Assembly (NCBI GenBank): GCA_029379385.1
Contig: CM055612.1
Location: forward strand, 8,122,001 to 8,186,000
Source of the DNA: Quillaja saponaria
Lineage: Eukaryota; Streptophyta; Magnoliopsida; Fabales; Quillajaceae
Reading direction: 5' to 3'
DNA: 64,000 bases
The position numbers and the translations under genes were made by a program. Each line of letters opens with the position of its first letter. Position 1 is the first letter of the stretch. This document shows, in pieces, positions 36,200-48,645 of this stretch. The notes under the pieces are model-generated. The model was not told where the DNA came from. It saw only the letters and a list, made by a program, of their open reading frames with translations, and ran no database searches.

Positions 36200-37202
36200 G
36201 CAGGGCTGGACACAATCCAAAGTTTGACAAACTCTGATTTTAGTTTGAGAAATTTTTTGCTTATTCGAATTAGGCTTGTGTTTAATAAAAGAATAAAAAA
36301 TAAAAATCATTCGAGCTAGTAAATACTATTCTTAAACTAGATATCTCTTATCTTACTTAAATTACTATATTCATTCATATTTTAGTAACAGTAACAATAT
36401 AAATCATTCAAATAATCTAATACAATCAAACTTGAAATATATCCAAAATATATTTCTAACTAAAATAATTAGTAAAAATATATAATAATTAGTGAAAATA
36501 TAAAATATTTATGAAATGAGTCTATTCGAGCTACTTGTAAGCTTCTCGATCCCAACCCTAAAAGCTTAACCTTCTAATCCAATCCCAAAATCTTGTTCGA
36601 GCTCTACTTGTAAATTCAAACGAATCAGCTCAAACTAACTGGCTCATGAGCCAACCCTAATCCATAACTTGTAGGTTGTAGCTCAATTACTAATTGGGAT
36701 AATAATTTGAGTTATGGATAGGGTGTCAAAGCTTAACTCAGTTCGTCAAGTTTTAGACAAGCTAAAGCTTGGCTCTTATTCTTTAAGGACTATCAAGCCT
36801 CAAGTTCGTTAAAGGTTAACGAGCCTCAAGCTTAAGAGCTCTTGAAATTTTTTTGAAAATTCTTAAAAAAATTTATTATCAAGAAGAGTTGAACCTAATA
36901 CCACTTAGTAAGTATTTGTATAACTTACCACCAAACTAAATTATAATTTATGTTTGCTTTTTATATATAAATAGATTTATTATAAATTTATCTATAAATA
37001 ATAATAAAATTATTAAATAATATTAAACGATCTAGCTCACGAGCTGAACTTTGAAAATATTGAGATAGGCTCGTTTTACTAAACAAGCTCAAAATAAAAT
37101 TCAATATTGACTCATTTAAAAAATAAGCCAAGCTTGATCCGAGCTCTTAACGAGTAACTCACAAATTGTTCACAAGCTAGCTCAACTTATTATTATATTT
37201 AG
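36200..37202. mobile_element. non-autonomous hAT-like element, copy B
   Basis: Counterpart of 27226-28211 at the same position in the duplicated unit; left end cagggctggacacaat, right end ttattatatttag. Its presence in A and B shows insertion before the A/B duplication. Confidence 0.5.
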
Positions 37203-37703
37203 TTGTGGATATAGTTTTAATTAGATCCAACTTGTGGGCTTAAGGGATTCGAGAATCTTACTTAATATAGATTAGTACAAGGATGGTAATTTGATCCAGT
37301 AAGTAATTAATATAAGAAACATGTTAAATTATAAAGAGTTTCCTAATAAATACGCAAAAATGTTGGTGTTAAGATTAGAAAGTTAAAATATTTTAAATTT
37401 AATAATTTAATCATTATTTAACACTAAAATTATTATTATAAATTTTAAAAAACACTTTACATATCATTTTTAACAAATATTTTAAGAGCATTACTTATTC
37501 TAAATCTAAATCACATCACATCACATGGTTAATTATCTGTGTCATATTCAATTTGGGTTTGAACACTAGTTGAATATTGCAATCGCCCACTTTATTTATC
37601 ATTTCTTTCTTTTTGATTCATCAAAAATTTATGAAATTTTAATCTACACAACATCTATATAACATCTTATTTTTCATAAACCCACATTTTCCGACTTCTA
37701 AAT

Positions 37704-37708
37704 TCACT
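37704..37708. repeat. target-site duplication, left (TCACT)
   Basis: TCACT precedes the LTR element and is repeated at 41525-41529. The empty site in unit A has a single TCACT (28715-28719). Confidence 0.85.
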
Positions 37709-40700
37709 TGTTATGACCCTGGGGTAAATTTTAGTTATAAAATAATAACTATGTACACAAATTAATTAAATAATAAAATAAGAATTGTTTTTTAAGTTTG
37801 TGTGTATAATTTGATATTGCATAATACAGAAAATTCTGGCCGAACAAAATTTAATTGATTGAATAAGTAATACATATTACAATTCGATATATTTTCTTTT
37901 CTTACATATTAAAATGATTACACGTAAATAGGTACAAATAGATAAATAAAATCTTACGTACAATAAAAATTTAAAATAATTGAATAATTTAAAATAATTG
38001 AATATTTATACATTTATAATGTAACAATTCATTTTAACCATTATTGGTTTACATGAAACTAGAAATTAAGTGTTATATATATATATACTTAAAAATAACT
38101 AAAACTAGCTATAATCCTACATAAAGTGAAACTTTGACTTTAATCCTTCTAGTTTATTCTTTTGTTTTTGGGCTTTTCTTTCCTTCAATTGATGCACCGA
38201 CTTGCTTTTATCTTTTCTGGCAGTACTGCATTTTGTTCCTCATTTTTCCTCTCTTGTTATTCCGTTGAGCTCTTGGGCTATAGTGATCTCCACTTGCTGC
38301 ACCTACCAAACCTCTTTTGCCAACCCGTTTTGAAGTCTATGGTGATCCACTTTCATTCCACCTTCATCCTATTTGCTTTCAACGCCCAGCTATTACTTGT
38401 AGCTCTTGCATCACTCCTACCTTGTAAGTGGAGGGTCTGTCCCAAATACCCAAAATTTAAGAGCTATTGATAAGGATTCAGCTAAAGTTATTGTAGCAGC
38501 TATGAAGGTTGCTGTAGTATCGATGGAAATAAGGATTTGTTCTTGTTTGGGTTGCAACTGGAAACTTGGAGGGGGAGGTTCTGTTTTGTTTGGTTTTCAG
38601 TCCTTTTCTTTGTTGCCGTGAGGATACTTTGTAATTAACCTAACTCCTCTTCTTGATTTCGGCCACTCTTCCTCCTCAAAAATCAAATACCTGAGATTTG
38701 TGTTACTGCCCTGTTTGACCCCAATTTTCTGCCAAGGAAAAGCTTGGTAGTCACCTATTCTCATTTCCTTTCTTTTCTTGCTGCACCTTGATTTTTTTGA
38801 TGATAGTTGTAGCAAGCTGTAGGAGAACATCAGTGGCATGGAAGACAACTTGCTGGACTTTGATTGTGGCAGCAGTTGGCCAATTGTGAGGGTTCTCCGT
38901 TCTAGTGGTTTGCAAGGTAAACAGTTGGTCAGGGGAGGGGGGTTTTATTGGCAGCCAAGGCTTAAAGCTGCTGTCCCCTGTTTTGGGCAGCAGCTTGATC
39001 ATTTCGTTTTGCCTATTTTGCCGTCTGTTATGGAGCTAAGGAGGGAAGGTTTTAATTCTTTAATGGATTCGGCAGCAAGAGGGATAGAAGGTAAAAAAAT
39101 TTCCTATTTGTAATGCTTTTGATTTAGATTAGGCGTTGGATTGCTTGTTAAAAACTTGCTGGAATTTCTTTAGGGTGATCTTTAGGTGTGTTGAATTGAA
39201 TTCCATAACTGGATAATGAGTAATACAAGGATTAATTGAATGGTGTAGGTAATTGGGTATGACATTAGGATTGTATGAATTATGGTTAGATGAAAGTTAA
39301 AATAATTAGTTAATGTGAGTTAGTGGTAATTCTTTAGAACCTGATCTGATTTGAAATGTGAAATAAAAAGGTTAGGATTCAATGATGTTAATATAAAAAT
39401 TGTATATTTTAATATTGAGGAATTCTAAATAAAAATTTTAATTGGAATATAAGTAATGTTGATAGATTAATGTTGGATGTGAGTAATGATGTGAACAAGG
39501 AGAGTTAATTGGTATTGAAGGGTGCAGGGGACAGATTTCGTGGGTAACAGAAATTAGGTATTTGGAGTGTCTTTGGAGTAGAATTAAATTAAAAGTTCAA
39601 AAGATAAAATGTAGCTTACAGTCTTGAAATATTGTCTGTAAAATTTTGTAGCTTGGTTCCCAATATGTTGTGAGTTATAGCTATTAGACTCCGGCTAGGT
39701 CAGACAGGATTTTCAGTGCCTTATTTTAGGTTCATGTAAGAAATTGAGGGGGTTAAAGATTAATTTGAGGAAAGGTTTCTAAAGAAGAAAGATATATATG
39801 CTTGTCTAGTAATAAACCTAACAAACAGAATTGGATTTCGTTTTTCCTAGAGAAAGTTATGTTCAATTAACTAAGGTAAGGTCAAAGCTGTCAAAAATCT
39901 TGCGTGTTGCACAATTTGCAACTTCAAACAATAAACTGTATTAATATACAAGTCCAAAAATTACAAATAATATACCATTATAAATCTACATGTCTAGTAT
40001 TTTATAAATTTTACGAAACTGGATTTGGAATTTTCTAGAGAAAGATATGACTATTAAAGTAGACACTGGTCCAAACCCCAAGTTTAGGCAGTGTCAATAT
40101 TCCTAACTTACCAAGTGCTTTCCAATCTTTTCTAATGGTTTCCCCTATCCTATGCTTTGTCAAGACACTTAAAATGCTTTCTCATTATTAACCTTATTAC
40201 ATAAATTCAAATTCATCTTAATTGACATGTACTAGCTTAATGAAAATTTTATATTAAGAAACATATATAAATTGAGATATAAGCTGAGTAACTAAAAGAT
40301 TATAACAATAACATTATGAACTAAATATTATTTGGGTATATGAATTTCAGTTCCGAATACTAATATGGACCTGATGAGATGCGTGGACGCAAGTGTGAGT
40401 GACGAATGAAATCGGTTACAGGTGAGTGGTTAATTGCTGCCTTTAGGGGCTAGATTAATATGTGTGATTATATGTTTATTTGAATATGCATGATATATGA
40501 AAAACAAGCCAGTAGAGTATTTCAATAATTTATTTGAATTATGTTTGTTTGAGATTGATTGTTGTGTTTGACATTGATTGTGGTTGATAAAGGCCAACTC
40601 GTGAACATTTTCAGGAAAATGATTTTTATCTCTGAAATTAAAAATTAAGGTGCCCCTAAGATATCTTGATTTAAAAATTTTGAGAAATCCTGATTCTGAT

Positions 40701-41524
40701 ATATATTTTTAAAATTGAGTGCTCAGCCCCGGTGTGATAGTTTTTGTACGGAGATTAATTTGGTGTGCGGGGGTGTAAATGCTCAGCAGGGGTGATAATG
40801 GTGTGCGGGTTACTCGTTGGCCCTTTGGTTGTTTTGTTTAACATCATTGCTCTTATAAATTTATGATCTTGTGTATCATGTAAATTGTGAATTTATGACC
40901 GTTACAATGTATACGTGCAATGTGAATTAAGATATGAATAATATTACACAATGTTATTACGTATGTTATATGCTTGTGTTGTTTGATGCTAGTACCCTTT
41001 GGGTACGATTTTTCATTCACTGAGTCTGTAACCCCTTTCCTATGGTTATATTTTTTTTTAGTAGCAGGACCTCAAAAGAAGTTAATCGCTAATGCGAGAT
41101 TTTGCTAAGGATTTGACGACAATGTATGTCTCGGAATCTCATACTTGGAGTCAATGATGAAAGTTTGCAGTCACATTAGAACTGTGGGTGTCAAATGTGG
41201 TATGATGTAATATTCTAGTGCTTGTTTTGTTGATGATGTGAACGGAGCAGAGCTCCTTATGGCCTTTGTATTATGTTGAGTAATAAAAAGAGTTTATAAG
41301 ATTGTATTTTAAGGCATGTTCCATATTGTAAGGGACTTCTGCTGAAATTTTCAGTAAGTGAGATTTGTTGTTATCAACCAACTTTTAATGTTAACTTTTT
41401 TCTTTATAATTTCTTGGTTTTATTTATTGGTGAGTCAAGAGTTATGGTCGTCCCTTTATTTGAGACATGGTTATGGAGGTTTGGTTACCACCAGACAGTC
41501 ATGCCTCCATGAGAGGGTGTGACA
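37709..41524. mobile_element. 3.8-kb solo-LTR-like insertion
   Basis: 3816 bases starting TGTTATGACCC and ending GGGTGTGACA, flanked by 5-bp direct repeats TCACT and absent from the corresponding place in unit A. TG...CA ends with a 5-bp duplication are the signature of an LTR retrotransposon. I found no internal direct repeat, primer-binding site or pol domain, so it looks like a single long LTR. The near-palindromic ends (TGTtatGACCC, GGGTgtGACA) and long AT-rich body recall LTRs of Tekay/Del-type chromoviruses, an inference. Open frames at 38162-38470 and 38838-39113 resemble no protein I know. Confidence 0.82.
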
Positions 41525-44500
41525 TCACTATTAATTAAAAAATTAGTATTTGTTACAAATGAAAATCATCATAACAAGTCATTAGTGGAGAGAGAAAAAT
41601 CACTTTGACAAACATCAAAAAACCTATATTTCGACAATACATCTCGATATTAAAAAAGAATTATTTTAAATTAGAAAGCTTTCTTTTTGACAAGATGCAT
41701 GCTAAAAAAATTATTTTGTACATATTGTTATAATATTGATAACAAAATTAAAAATTGTTCTTTACATAAACTTTTGATCTAGCTAAGGTAAGAGTGATTA
41801 AAATCTTAACTTCAAAAATTTGATGTAGGACAATAGGGGAAAAATGGGGAATTAGGGAGAAATTAGAGAGAGATATGAGGAGGAATTGATAAGAAAGCAT
41901 GAAAAGAGAGAGGAATTAGATGAACTAGGGTTGGAAACACACAATCTTGCTCTAGTATTCAATTCTTCAAAAGTCCTTAAACAAATATATACTAAGCCTT
42001 TATACAGGCATTACATAAAACCCTGGAATATTTTATGTAAATAACATAAAAATTAAAAGCATAATAATAAATACTAATAAATAAAATTTTAAATTCTAAT
42101 TTTACATAATAAAACAAATAATAATGTACAATAATTAATTTTAATATATTGTAATATCATTTCCATCATCAGAGTTGGATAGAATTAGCATTTATGTCTT
42201 AATTAAAAGTTAAATCTTAGCTGCTTTATGGAATATATGGCACATGAGTCATGACTTAACTTTCAGCTGGTCTACAAGGAAAGAAGATTAGAAAGTTGGT
42301 CAATAATTTTAGTGTGCAGTGATGCATGGAAAATGACAAACTTTTGGTCCCATTGATCACGTAACATTCAATGAGGATAAATGCAAAGAGGAAGTATACG
42401 ATCACAAACAGCTTCTATACCATTGGCTCAATTCACATACACATTGTGATGGCAATGTTAGAATGACATCAATCATACCAAAACCAGTTACATAATCTTT
42501 CAAAAGGCCCCATTTTGACGTGAGTCTTTATCATTCATGTACTAAAGTCGAAAGTATAATAGACTTTTGTGCACAATGCTCATTCAATTTCTAAAAGAAT
42601 TGACAATGCCAGATTGTATTATAACATAGTGGCTTAATTAGTCAAAGTATAATAGTTTAGTTTAACTAAAGTCATCAATATCACTTATTTTTTTTGTTTT
42701 CCCATTAAACTTATTAATATTTCTCTACTTCATTAATTTTAACATCATAATTTTCACCGACCTCTAGCTGTTATTTATACTTAATTTAAAATCACATCTA
42801 TTTTATTAATTTTGACATCATAATTTTCGCCCTGTCTAGTTATTCTTCATATGCTTAATTTAAAGTCATGTGAAGGCACTCCTCAACATGGTTAAATCCA
42901 TATTTAACAAGAAGGAAAGAGTAGCTACTTTGTGGAAGGCAGCTGTCAAAGAGATTTTACCTAATTTTGAGTATTCAACAGACATACAGATGGGATGAGA
43001 TCATGACATCTTAGCTTAGCCAAAGACAATTGAAGTAGAATTGAACATTTTGCAGAGAATAATTTTAATGTTAGTGTATAATTATTTTCAATATTATAAA
43101 TTCTAAGTACCGCATTTAATTATTATATTGTAATAATTGTTTATATGATATTATTACAACTTAATAAGTATTTTTAAAATTTCTATTCAAAAAAAATTTA
43201 AGTTTATATGTAAGAGTGAATTGGAATTAAGAAATAACTATAAAATACTATTTTCAATTTTATGACTAGACCTAATAATTTTAATTTTAAATAATATTTA
43301 TTTTAAGTTATTTGTATATATGACATCGATAGAAACTACTTATATGTAAAAGCCACCAATTATACGGAACCTCCTCTGCTTGCTACCAGTTGTCAATTGT
43401 CACCTGTCAACAATTTTGTCACCATCCATTCGTAGAACAATAATGATATCGTCAAGATTTTTTGAATACGATAATTATCATTGAGACTCGTCAAATACGA
43501 CAATCACTACAGTTAGACTCGCTAAATATGACAACAAATATCGTTATGACTTGTTGTAAATAAAGACCACCACTATCGTGATTCGCAGTAGATGATAACA
43601 AACGCATCGTGGTCTGCAAAAAACAATGACCATCACCGGCAAGGATCAAGATCCTTGCAAAACAACGTGCCAACATCGGGCTTCTTCCATTGTTTTTCAA
43701 AAGCACAAAGCAAAAGTAACATAATAATCTTACACACAAAAACTTACAATAGACTATTCTACTGCCCAAAAAAAGAAAAAACTTACCATAGACTATTTGT
43801 ATTTTTTAAATGGTTTATAAAATGACCATATCTAATTGATCAATTTATGATTTGGTTTATCAATTCATGCTAATTGATTGATATTAATTTTATTTCTTAG
43901 AATATTGATGAGGTAGGTACAGAAAAGAAAAGTGCTCAACACATTACCCTGTTAACTTAGAATTAAATTTAATCTAGTATACATGGTTTTTTTTTTTTTT
44001 TTTTTTTTTTATAAAAAAAATTTGAGATTTTAGTTTTAAATGGGTTGGACATTACAAAAAGAATTGATCTTGTATGTTCTCCCCTTCATGACTTGGGAAT
44101 TGACAAAATTTGAAATCTAATCTTGAAATTCAGTTTTATTTATTTGGAATTAAAACTTTTTTTCTTGTTCCAAAAATTCTTGGATTGATTTTCTGACAAT
44201 GTGATTAGAATTTTTTGAAACAGAGTAACCCGTGACTGATGCTAACAGAGAAAAAAAAAATTATTTATTACTAGGCCAACTGAAACTCAGAAAAGAAAAA
44301 GCATAAAACAGGAAAGAACTAAAAGAAGATAGAATAAAAACATAAAAGAAAACATTAGGGGAAATAAGTATAAAATTAAAACCTATATATTTGGAGGACT
44401 TTTTAACAAAATAAAAAAGTTTAAAAAGACTGCAATGTCATTATTTTTAGGGATAGATGTTGACACATTATAAACTTTACACTTAAAAAAAAGAGAGAGA

Positions 44501-44767
44501 GAAAGAAAGAAAGAAACTCTTACACTTTACTATCATTTGATGTTGACAACGTTACAACTTTTTTATATTTTACTATCAGTAGGCATTTATATTTGCATGG
44601 AATGCACCAACTATTAAATCACACTGTATCAAGCACCCAACGTGCCGATCTTCTACTTGTCCTTCAAAGTGCAAATCTAGCTGCTGTGGCACCCAAACAT
44701 TGGAGGCTTCGCTTTTGCTTTATCTCCAAGCAAAAAAGCTTCTGATAATCTGATTGGTAAAGGCCTC
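41525..44767. other. AT-rich spacer of unit B right of the LTR
   Basis: Matches unit A to about 43290. From 43310 to about 43780 it matches unit C instead (52670-53060, shared block aacatcgggcttcttccattg). A T run of about 27 bases lies at 43988-44012. From 44075 it rejoins unit A. No gene recognised. Confidence 0.6.
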
Positions 44768-44824
44768 TATTTAACTACCTTTGCCATTGTCATAAATCTA
44801 AAAATTCAGAAAATAAAGAGAGAG

Positions 44825-45256
44825 ATGGCAGCTGAGCTCAACTCAGGTGGCGAACCATTTCCAACCAAGAAAGAGGAGAAAAGGGTCACAGCCGAAGCAG
44901 AGCCGTGGTTCAAAACCAAAAATGGAATTGTGTTTCCTGCAAGTGGCAAATCATTTCTAATCAAGAAAGAGGAGAAAAGGGTCACGGCCGAAGCAGAGCT
45001 GTGGTTCAAACTCAAAAATGGAAGTGTGTTTCCTGCAAGTGGCGAACCAATTCCAACCAAGAAAGAGGAGAAAAGGGTCACGGCCGAAGCAGAGCCGTGG
45101 TTCAAACCCAAAAATGGAAGTTTGTTTCCTGCAAAGAGAAAGTCTGTGAAAACGATGATGTTTCAATCCATTGCTGACGCCTTCTTGAAGATGGTTCGAC
45201 CAAAAAATGCATCTAACTCCAACAAGTGTAATTCTGTATGCCCTCGTCCACAATAG
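44825..45256 (+). CDS. uncharacterised small repeat protein, copy B
   Basis: 143 residues, the same length and design as copy A: MAAELN, three repeats (44843-44941, 44942-45037, 45038-45133), then KRKSVKTMMFQSIADAFLKM and a basic tail ending CPRPQ. Differences from A are scattered single substitutions (for example P to T in the first WFK-K and P to L before WFKLK), with no stop or frameshift over 432 bases. The promoter-proximal region is preserved. Function unknown. Confidence 0.72.
   Translation: MAAELNSGGEPFPTKKEEKRVTAEAEPWFKTKNGIVFPASGKSFLIKKEEKRVTAEAELWFKLKNGSVFPASGEPIPTKKEEKRVTAEAEPWFKPKNGSLFPAKRKSVKTMMFQSIADAFLKMVRPKNASNSNKCNSVCPRPQ
44843..45133 (+). repeat. three 96-99 bp in-frame coding repeats, copy B
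   Basis: Same array as in copy A. The unit order and unit-specific differences (second unit with FLIKK and KLKNG) match A, so the expansion predates the A/B duplication. Confidence 0.9.
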
Positions 45257-47010
45257 ATTGCTGGTGATGCTGATTAATATGTTGGCTTCTGATATTGATG
45301 GGTATAGGTTAAATCACAATTGCCATATTGTGGTTGTGTTTCAGCTATTTAACTTTTTACTAATATAGATATAGATGATTATGATGAATGACATAGGGGC
45401 ATCCAGGCATGTATACTCTGTTTTGGATAGACATGTTCCGATATATACATATGTGACTGAAAATAGCTTTTCTGCCTTTTGTTATTGATGATGATGGGTG
45501 TCTGACTGTCTTCCTTATTGGCTTAAATTACAGTTAATTTTTCCAAATGGGTCAATAACTACTTGAGAGTTCTTCCATTCCAACACAAAATGCATCAAAT
45601 TTCATAGAAAGATTCTGACTCATGTTCCTAAAACTAGCTTTTCTGCCGTTTATTCAGTGAATTTGTCAAATTTTGATTTAAATCCGTTCACTGAAGTATA
45701 AAATTTCAGCGATCCTCGTAACGAAAGCAGGGGAATGTTTATAAAGTTTAACAGAATGCCCAATAACTCAACATTCCTCAGTAGATTTAAAGAATATTCA
45801 CATAGGGAAAAACACACAAAGCAGAACCGATCAAGACAATTGAAACAGAGTATTTGCTGAAACTGGAAAGGGGAAAGTGAAGCCTGTGATGAGACTTACT
45901 GAGTCTGGTAAGTGGATACCTCATCAATTATAAAATATGATGGCTCGCTTTCTAAGTTCATGGTAGGACTGAAATCTAAGTAACCTCCAAAAAGATCAAA
46001 ATGTTTTGCTAAAAAGGGTAGTTTTACAAAAGAAAAAGGAATTAAAACATTCCTTTAGTAAAGATACAATACTAAGTTTATTCAAAATCATGATGGTGTT
46101 CTTGTTATCATTTTTCCCTTGTGCCTTTTCTTAATGTGAACATACATTCAATATGAATCTTTGTCACAACAGGCTTGGTCTGTTTAAGAATTCAGTCAGA
46201 TACTGTCACATTTGTGTATATATGGCTATGCTACCTGTGTGTCACAGCTTCTTTTCTTAATTTCACAAACCACTTGTCATTCCCCAGCTCATTTACTTTT
46301 CCCACTTTTAAATTTCTTGTTTTGCTTTCAGTTAGTGAAATTAAATCTTTAGGTAGTATTGCTCTTTCATAACTTTTCAAAGGAAGAATAATGAGGTAAA
46401 TGTAGGATACATGTCCATGTACGATTCGTTTAGAATGTTAGATTCGGCTCCTTAATTTGTTAATTTGCTATTGTTGGATTAATTTCTGGCTTGGGAGTAA
46501 GATATGTAGGTTTATTTTACTTTTTACTGCTTCTTAAATAGATTCAAACACATAAAATTAATAAAAAAGAATATATAATTTTTTAAGTGCGACAAAAATA
46601 AAATTTTAACAAATTCCAAAAAAATAAAAAATGAAAGCATAAAAAATCCATAAAATATCAAACTTAGAATTTCCGTTGTAATCATCACTCACTTCATATT
46701 AAAAAAAATTAAGTGGAAACTTCTGAAACTTGAACAAAAATTGCAATGGCAGACACTGCCGTGAAGAAGAAGAGGAGGAATATGAGGAAAATCAAGACGG
46801 GTCCCACTAAAACTGAAGAATGAATGCCACTGTTCCACATGATATTCTTGCAGTAATTAATTATGAAGTCTCATTCTAAACTTTTGACAAAAGGTTGCAT
46901 TAAGATTAGGAGGGAATTGTTTGTCTCGGGTCCCAAATTACACTTGAGGGCTCATCCACACAAAGGTTCCTCCAAATTCCCTTTGTTTGTTATTATCCAA
47001 CTTAATTTCA
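45257..47010. other. 3' flank of small gene B
   Basis: Homologous to A up to 46265 and to C over the whole stretch. No coding sequence recognised. Confidence 0.5.
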
Positions 47011-47555
47011 AAATGTCACTTGAGGCTTAACGTTGATGGAATATGGTTCTACTAAGCAAAGGGTATTAAACAAAATGAGTTCTCAGAGAACATAATCATT
47101 TTCAAGATTAGTTCCTATAGATCCCAATTCCAAATTTCTTTTGTTTTCTAAAGACTTCCACAAAGCTTTTATCATGACTTGTTTTATTTAACTTTGAATG
47201 ATAGTAAAAATGAAGAATTGTATTTGTTTTACCTGATATATTGAACGACATGAACCATATGATACCATCCTTCATCGTCGATTACTTGTAGAAGCTTCAT
47301 TCTTAATTCCTCTTTCTAATGTCTTTGTTCTCGGTCTTTTTTTTATCCCTTTTCCCTTGTAATTAGTAGGATGCAAATTAACAGGTGCTGAAAAATTAAA
47401 AAACATTATGGAGAGAACAGTAAAAAATTATCAAAAAATTTCAACGAGAGTAATACAACAAAATAACAAAACCTGTTGCGTACTTTTTTTCCCTTTATTT
47501 CCAAGACTCAGCAATGGGAGCTTTCTGACATATTCTTTTATTATGTTCAAACTGG

Positions 47556-47927
47556 TTACGAGTGATGCACCTCAAAGTTGATGGCCTTCTTCCCTCCCCC
47601 ATCACATGGTGATCCTTCATCAGGTTCTCTTCTCCTATTTCTTCTAGGCCTTCCAGGCAGCCTTTTCAAGAATGGTGGCTTCACCACATCCTTAGGAAAA
47701 TCTTTTATATCAGGTGCCATATCCAAGTCAGGAATCAGATGAATGATCTCATACGCATTGACATATGCATTCTTACTGAAAAAATTATTACAATACTCCT
47801 CAACATTGGGCCTTTTGTGTACAATACATGTCATTGCATGTTTGTTGGAAATTTTCTTAAGGGAGTGCCTCATGGAAGCAATAGTAAAAAAACTACTTAT
47901 ATATGAACAGTGTGTCTGGCAGGACAT
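47556..47927 (-). pseudogene. MULE (MuDR-type) transposase C-terminal remnant
   Basis: The frame reads HAMTCIVHKRPNVEEYCNNF, YVNAYEIIHLIPD, then PPFLKRLPGRPRRNRRREPD. This is the region around and after the SWIM zinc finger of plant Mutator-like transposases (CxxHA, P--YC---F----Y---Y-----P, PGRP+K-RR). The catalytic DDE part and the N-terminal zinc finger are missing. No terminal inverted repeats were identified. It lies in DNA between units B and C that has no counterpart in A. Confidence 0.72.
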
Positions 47928-47993
47928 TATTTATATAGTAACTGAAAATGTATGGTGGGACATTATTTATATGGTAATTGGAAATGTATGACA
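47922..47993. repeat. 36-bp tandem duplication beside the MULE remnant
   Basis: Two units beginning ggacattatttatat at 47922 and 47958 with few differences (atagtaact against atggtaatt). Confidence 0.8.
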
Positions 47994-48645
47994 TAAACCA
48001 TACAGAGCTCCTAGAGGAGATGATGTTAGGAGATTCACAATATGAAGTAAGAAGGCTTAGATTCTTAATCTTTGATGTACTTCATTGTTACAACTCAATG
48101 ACTTAAGTTCTTTATATAGATGCCCAAAGGACTCTAGACATTAATTACATACATTGGACTCAATCACCCACACACATCACAAGATACATTCACCACACAT
48201 AACTAGATACACTTAATTGTTCAAGTACCTGCCTCTCTAAGCTCCACATTCATATTCTCAAAATTATGAATTACCAAAAATTCCGACAATATTTACATGA
48301 ACTTTTAAATATTCAATAAGCTAGACAGAACTTTAAAAGTTGGTGCAGTGGTTAGGAGAGAAAGAACTTTTAAATGTGTGCTAGATTCTTTTAGTAAATA
48401 AGAGTGTCTGCAAAATTTATACCAAATTGCTGAATAAAAAAGGACAGACAAGGGGATATTTCAAAATTTTAGATCATGCGAGGAACTTCGACACAAAAAG
48501 AAAAAAAAAATGTCAAAATTGATTCCTGGAGAGACAAATAATTTATATTTAATTATCTTAATATGACTAGGTTGCCAAATATCCAAAAAAATACTTAAGT
48601 AGAAGTAATCAAATAGAAATGAAATAGATAAAGAGCTGGATGTAC

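Larger units (their letters stand above)
33039..47010. repeat. duplication unit B
   Basis: Starts in TPR intron 3 sequence (33039) and carries TPR exons 3-1, the hAT-like element, spacer, LTR insertion and small gene B. Its 3' flank continues past the A/B junction point and matches the C flank to about 47010 (46270-47010 against 54470-55150). Confidence 0.85.

Noticed and set aside
38162..39113. Two open frames inside the LTR-like insertion
   Set aside because: No recognisable domain; long LTRs often contain chance frames.
43592..43825. Frames in the spacer near 43.6 kb and 52.9 kb
   Set aside because: Conserved as DNA between B and C but with different frames and stops, so not coding.
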